Shown here in pieces: positions 59,352 through 64,000 of a stretch of DNA of 64,000 bases. The notes beneath the pieces were generated by a model that was given only the letters and a program-made list of their open reading frames with translations, did no database searches and was not told the origin of the DNA. The position numbers and the translations under genes were made by a program. Numbering within the stretch: the first letter of the stretch is position 1; the number at the start of each line of letters is the position of its first letter. The DNA is from Agapetus fuscipes (taxonomy: Eukaryota; Arthropoda; Insecta; Trichoptera; Glossosomatidae). The stretch lies in the NCBI GenBank assembly GCA_951799405.1, contig OX637346.1, forward strand, positions 11,493,215 to 11,557,214, read 5' to 3'.

Positions 59352-59535
59352 AAAAACCCCGGCACCGTGCGCTCCGCCGAGGAGGACCGCGGCCGCAGCA
59401 ACCACACCATGAGCGGCTGGGTGCTGATGCCGCAAGCTGCCGCCCTGTCCCGGAGGGCGGCCGGCCTGTGCGCGGAGGCGGGGGAGGCCGTGTACACCAG
59501 CCAGGCCGACCTCAAGGCCTGGGCCGCATCCACGG
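59352..59535 (+). CDS. oaf: oaf exon 4
   Basis: A 184-nt exon of 61 codons plus one base, reading KNPGTVRSAEEDRGRSNHTM then SGWVLMPQAA, RRAAGLCAEAGEAVYTSQAD and LKAWAASTG. These match the Oaf blocks NPxTxRxxEEDxGR and LCAEAxxAxY...DLKAWA. Acceptor ctccttccag, donor acg g|gtaagc, phase 1. It is extremely G+C-rich, especially at third positions, compared with introns and with ft. The cysteine-rich C-terminal exon(s) of the family (with a WAPC / CxxxxCIGWYPC-type region) are not in the window and should lie beyond 64000. Confidence 0.93.
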
Positions 59536-60035
59536 GTAAGCCAGCTCACCTTAGAAATACTCTATAAAGTTATATGGTCACGAAGTTGGAGTACCTACGT
59601 GCGTAAAATAGTGTGTGTAGAACAGTCCAGTATGATTCATGATGGTAGTAGTAAGGTACAGAAAACGGCGTTTTGGTATGAGCGAGAGATCGAATGATCT
59701 GGAATATGCAAGAAAAATCTCTTTTGCACCTATATATAGGGACTTCAATGGTGCGAAGAGGGTTTTAGTCGCTCCAAGAATTATTCCGTAAAGACAAATA
59801 AGCAGGGATTATCAATTATTGAAAATTGTGAACCAAACCGTGTAAAATGAATTCTGTTAAAATAAATAATTGCAGTTTAATTAAAAGAAAACCCCAGTAA
59901 AATCGTAACAATATTGTCTTCTGCTGTCTATACACGCTACGGGCTACCGAAGAGTTTTACATGCTCGGGTGAACGGAGTACACGTACGCCATACGGTGGC
60001 ACTCGAAAGAATTGATTTTCGATCTTGCTCTGGTC

Positions 60036-60085
60036 GCCTCCGGGTAGACCATCGGGTAGACCTCCGGGTAGACCTCCGGCAGACC
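60036..60085. repeat. Short tandem repeat, ~12-13 bp unit
   Basis: Four imperfect units of ctccgggtagac run head to tail. The wider region 59930-60103 may be a small inverted-end element, since tacacgctacgggctacc at its left resembles the complement of ggcagaccgtagcgtgaa at its right. Confidence 0.55.
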
Positions 60086-63000
60086 GTAGCGTGAACGGCT
60101 AGCATTTTGTAGAATCCTAATGAGGATGAAATCTCAGTGCGCTTTTTCATTATCGCATAATATTTTATTAAATAACAATCTGTACGCATGGAAGTATATT
60201 CAACTGTACGTACCTTTCCGTCCCTGCGTATAAATGTAAAGTTTGCATAGCGCTCATGGTGGGCTCATTTTACAGAAACTTAGAACAGCTTGTAGGTGTA
60301 TCTAATATCTTTTACCAAAAGTATTAAAATATTTTGTGTAAAGTTTGAATCTTCGTCGTGGTATTTTTTTACCAAATTTATGAAAAATTCAACTGATTCT
60401 AGAAAATGTCGAATACGAGAACGAGTACCTACTTTAATTTCTGCAATTACGTTGCAAAGAAAGGGTACAAACGATTGTTCCCAAGTACGTAAAACAAATG
60501 AAATCTCGGTTTGAATTTTTTGGCGCAGAACTGTTTACAAGTTTAAAAAATGTTCTAGTTCACGTAATGCATGTTTGTTTTTCAGTTATATTTCAAACTC
60601 AATAATATTTCATGGAGCTTGTAAGGAAGAAGTAAGTTGTGTGCCCTGAGCTCTTCCTCCCAGTTCTGCAGTGCATAAATGTCCTCCGGCTAGAACACTG
60701 AGGCCCGAAGTGAATCAATAATTCTCTCTTACAATCTGTGTGCATGGATTGCCAGCCAAGGAAAAGACTGCTGTCCTGACGTATGTACACACATACATAT
60801 CTGCAAACTGTAAACCAACCACTCTGGGCTACGGACTGCATGCGGTGCATCCGAACTTCAGATAGAGAATATGAGTTACTCTCGCTAGATAATACTATCC
60901 ACACAATCGGAGCATTATGTATTTGTGTTGTCGTGCTTGGAAAATCGATGAAACATTTTCCAATTTCTTCATTCAATTTATCAGATGCCCTCTTTCAAAC
61001 AGGAGGAAAAAAGTAACATTAACGCAAAAGATGAAAAAAAAAAACATTATAAAAAAGGCGAAATGAAAATTTGTCTTACCTACAAGTACATGAAATTTTA
61101 AAAGCATCATTTTCTATTCATTCCTGAGGTTATTCACCTTGCTTAATTTTCCTAACCCTCTGTTTTAATCTTTAACAAAATGAGGGGGATTTAATTTCAT
61201 TTTTGCGCAGTGGTTTTTTTTACAGTAGAAGATTGTTTTTTGCTCTCCGAATTTCGGCATTACCTTCTTTCCTTAGCTGCGTTATTAAGCAATTTTACAA
61301 GAGAATTTCTAATCCGAGTACAATATATTTCCCGCGCCATGTTATTTAATTATATCTGCTAATAGCTTCTCTCAGGTTAATGGGCTCGGCTTTCTGTACT
61401 TAACTCCAATAGCAACAAGTTAGATTCGTGAAATTATTTACCTTGATTTCCACATACCGCTTTGGTTGCCGCTGTGAATATAATTGGAATTAATTTACTA
61501 ATGGATAGGTTATTAACACAATAATAATTAATTATGTAAGACGATACACAAAAGGGGAAAATCTAAGGATGAATTTCCACAAAATTATTGTAATGAACGC
61601 TTTACAACTTCCTGAAAATTATTTCGCTTGTAATTCATACGAACTTTGTGTGAAATAATAGGAACGTATTGTGAGGGGAGCTCACATTGTTCGTGCTAGC
61701 TATTACATGAATTGATGGTGACATGCCTTTTGAATAATGTTGAGAATTTTTTGTCAATAAATCATCCTGGCCCGCATTCGCAGCTACGATATATCACTCC
61801 GCGTGATGCGAGATCGATCCTCGTTTCTTACATGAAGTTGGTATTAGTTGTAGCAGCGGGACGTTAATGGCTCCTGCTTCCCTCGTCCTAATGCGGGACA
61901 GATTTCTGGCGCTCGCACAGGTCCGATAAGCATCGTTGGTGCGGACTAAATACGATAATCTGGAAGCGAATAAAACACCAAGCAGGGCTGCGGCCTTTCT
62001 ATTTCATTTCTGCGATCAAGATCTACGATAAGTTGCCTCAGCTTGTTAAGCCATAGACTCAAACTTGGAACAATTATTATTGCGAGCTTTTTCCCTTCCC
62101 GCTCGCCACAAAGGAATCCTACAAAATACTTGGGAATGTATCTTAGGGACGCCACCCTGGAATTTGTCATTATTCCTTGTAATTACACGAAACTTTGCTA
62201 CGTCTAAACCTTTGTTTTCAACAAGATTTGTTTTGTACCTTGTTTTTCCAAGGCGATATCGTTTTACGTTTTAAACGAAATAGTTTTATTCGGAGAAGAA
62301 AATTAATGTTCATTTTCACTGGTCACGCATATACATTAATCAATAATGTTTTCGATTGTTATCGTAGCGTGCCGTGTTAAAAAAGTAAAAATTAATTACA
62401 CGCGTTAATCATTTAGGCTGCGACCTTTTTGGTGGGCAATTACACGGAGGCGTCACGTGACGAGGACGTGTATAATGCTGGTAGCAGTGTTCTAGCACGT
62501 GTGGGAGAACCTCGCACAAACTCTTTGTGCAGGGAAAGGCTTCCGTAAAAAGCTTTAGCGCAGCGCCGCAAACAAACCGCATACAAAGTTAGGGAGAGTG
62601 CATATGTGTGTAGCCCCTTGCAGTCTTGGGAGAATAAGCCATGTGGTTAGTACGAGGATGCAGTTTTACGAGTTACTAACATGCAAAATATCTTAGCAAC
62701 GAGATAACGTAGTGCAGGATCGGGACTTAAGTATTTTCAGTCTTTGCGCGTATTGTTATTACGTAATAATGTCTTCAGTTCCGGAAGTTTTAACGTGTTT
62801 ATATCGTTGTTTCGCATTCAAAGCCTTACAAGCAATGCAAACTTGTAAATGAGCATACTTTTACACTTGTTCACACAAGTTACTGAAAGGGAAATGAAAG
62901 TCTACACAATCATCGCGTGTATACAGAGCGTTTGTGGCTGCATCATATTTTACTACAAAACATACTCACATATTTCATTTAGAGCTCATGCTAAAACAAT

Positions 63001-63149
63001 TACGCGAGCACAACTTTTATCACCTGTAAATGTTCTTGCGGCAAAACATTGTGGATGAAACTCAATTTTAATATAATTTGTTCGTTATTATTTCACAGTT
63101 AGAAACCTCATCAAGTTTTCCATACACTGACGTAATAAACATTTTTTAT

Positions 63150-63340
63150 TAATTTTCTGGTTCCGGGTTTTGACCGTGGTCCATGTTTTTGCTTGTCTTC
63201 TTCTTCTTTTTTTTATTCTTTCTTGAAGACTTTCAGCTTACAAAAGAAGAAGACAAGCAAAAACATGGACCACGGTCAAAACCCGGAACCAGAAAATCAA
63301 GCATCTAGATCCGGCCGTGAAAGCCTAAAAACATTTATTT
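63150..63340. repeat. F-family fold-back with near-perfect ~55-bp arms
   Basis: Left arm ttttctggttccgggttttg...gcttgtcttcttctt (63153-63210) and right arm (63242-63296) are complementary apart from a 3-base length difference in the ctt run. The right flank tagatccggccgtgaaagcc then taaaaacattta is the common F end. Confidence 0.85.
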
Positions 63341-63705
63341 TTTATTAAGTTTCGTTTTATTATTATTCAAAAAATAATTTTGCTCACTTTAGAAATACAA
63401 CAAATCCTTGCAGTATTCTTTTCATATATTATGAATTTTCCGCAGTTCACGTATCCTACATACGAATATTAATTTTGCTTCACGTAGACATGAGGTGGCC
63501 TAAATACTTCAGGGTTATTCAAAGTTGGACGTGCATTAAAGTATCAAGATCGTAATGGAGATAGATCCAAAAGTAAATCAAAAGCAAAAAGACATTTGAT
63601 GACGCAATTAACTCGTAACACTACATGTCAAACAAAAATACAATAAGTCTACGAATGACTTTGAATAAAACTGTTAGTTAGCAACTGGCACAGTTCTTGT
63701 ATTAC

Positions 63706-63860
63706 AGGACCCCAAGTATAAATCTTTCCGTTTAAATTAACTATAACGCTTCCAAAAAATGGATACAAATTAAAATAGCGCCTCTATTGAGTGTTCTATT
63801 TTCTGTATTTGGTACTACGTAATGGTTGACTCTAAACATAAAGTATAATACTTAGAGCAC
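63706..63860. repeat. E-family MITE copy
   Basis: Ends accccaagtataaatctttc and ataaagtataatacttagag. Centre aaatagcgcctctattgagt. Confidence 0.75.
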
Positions 63861-64000
63861 AGAAGACCGTAGCACTTGTCGGGTTTTAAAGTGACTAATG
63901 TTTCTATGGCGAGCGTCGCATCATTACGGGCGATTCAAATAAGCCTTCCTGTTCACAAATCGTCTGACAGGCTTTCATCAACTCCACCGGTAGAGAAACG

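Larger units (their letters stand above)
59536..64000 (+). other. oaf: oaf intron 4, incomplete
   Basis: It begins gtaagc at 59536 and no further oaf exon is found to the window end. It contains the repeats listed at 60036, 63150 and 63706. The stretch 60100-63140 holds no recognised element. A cacgtg-containing segment (tcacgtgacgaggacgtgta) lies near 62453 and may be chance. Confidence 0.7.

Noticed and set aside
59286..59549. Minus-strand frame over oaf exon 4
   Set aside because: It is a by-product of the very high G+C of the exon, with no domain.
59325..59567. Independent gene starting at an ATG before oaf exon 4
   Set aside because: The frame is just exon 4 extended into the flanking introns. 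The acceptor at 59350-59351 and donor at 59536 define the real exon.
1..64000. CRISPR arrays, bacterial operons or phage-type systems
   Set aside because: The window is intron-containing animal DNA. The repeats are dispersed and not regularly spaced, and there are no bacterial-type gene strings.

Overview
The window is nuclear DNA from an animal, almost certainly an insect. It has intron-split genes with GT-AG splice sites, AT-rich introns up to about 19 kb, and a dense layer of tRNA-derived SINEs, MITEs and other dispersed repeats. The species cannot be fixed from the sequence. Frequent short motifs such as taggtacctac and tacgagta are a weak, unproven hint of a lepidopteran-like genome.

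Three protein-coding genes were found. (1) ft, a Fat/FAT4-type giant protocadherin, on the + strand. Its last two coding exons are at 4334-9686 and 10625-13289, with the upstream coding part lying before base 1, so bases 1-4333 are most simply ft intron. (2) PIGA, the catalytic subunit of GPI-GlcNAc transferase, on the - strand as one uninterrupted coding exon at 16151-17476. (3) oaf (out at first), on the + strand. Four exons are visible (18126-18233, 20861-20974, 39745-39879, 59352-59535), separated by introns of 2.6, 18.8 and 19.5 kb; the gene continues past base 64000. PIGA and oaf start head to head with about 650 bp between their start codons.

The three genes do not form a pathway. Fat is a cell-surface receptor for planar polarity and Hippo growth control. 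PIGA acts in the endoplasmic reticulum at the first step of GPI-anchor synthesis. Oaf is a secreted or luminal protein of poorly known function.

Most of the remaining DNA is repeats, which I sorted by eye into families. 'A' and 'B' are two tRNA-derived SINEs, joined head-to-tail at two loci into a dimer. 'D' is an interspersed repeat of about 250 bp with a GATTATA-like tail, about 13 copies. 'E' is a MITE of about 150 bp with ccaagtataaaac ends and a self-complementary body, about 15 copies. 'F' and 'G' are fold-back elements. There is also a hAT-type element with a perfect 8-bp target duplication, a TTA-flanked Harbinger-like MITE with poly-C tracts, a LINE reverse-transcriptase remnant, and a group of repeats that look like Penelope-type ends and carry hammerhead-ribozyme-like cores.

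The most interesting signals are the hammerhead-like cores at five loci, a perfect 123-bp-arm palindrome at 14784-15043 built from the same repeat, the dimeric SINE, and the self-complementary E family. No unknown protein-coding system was found.
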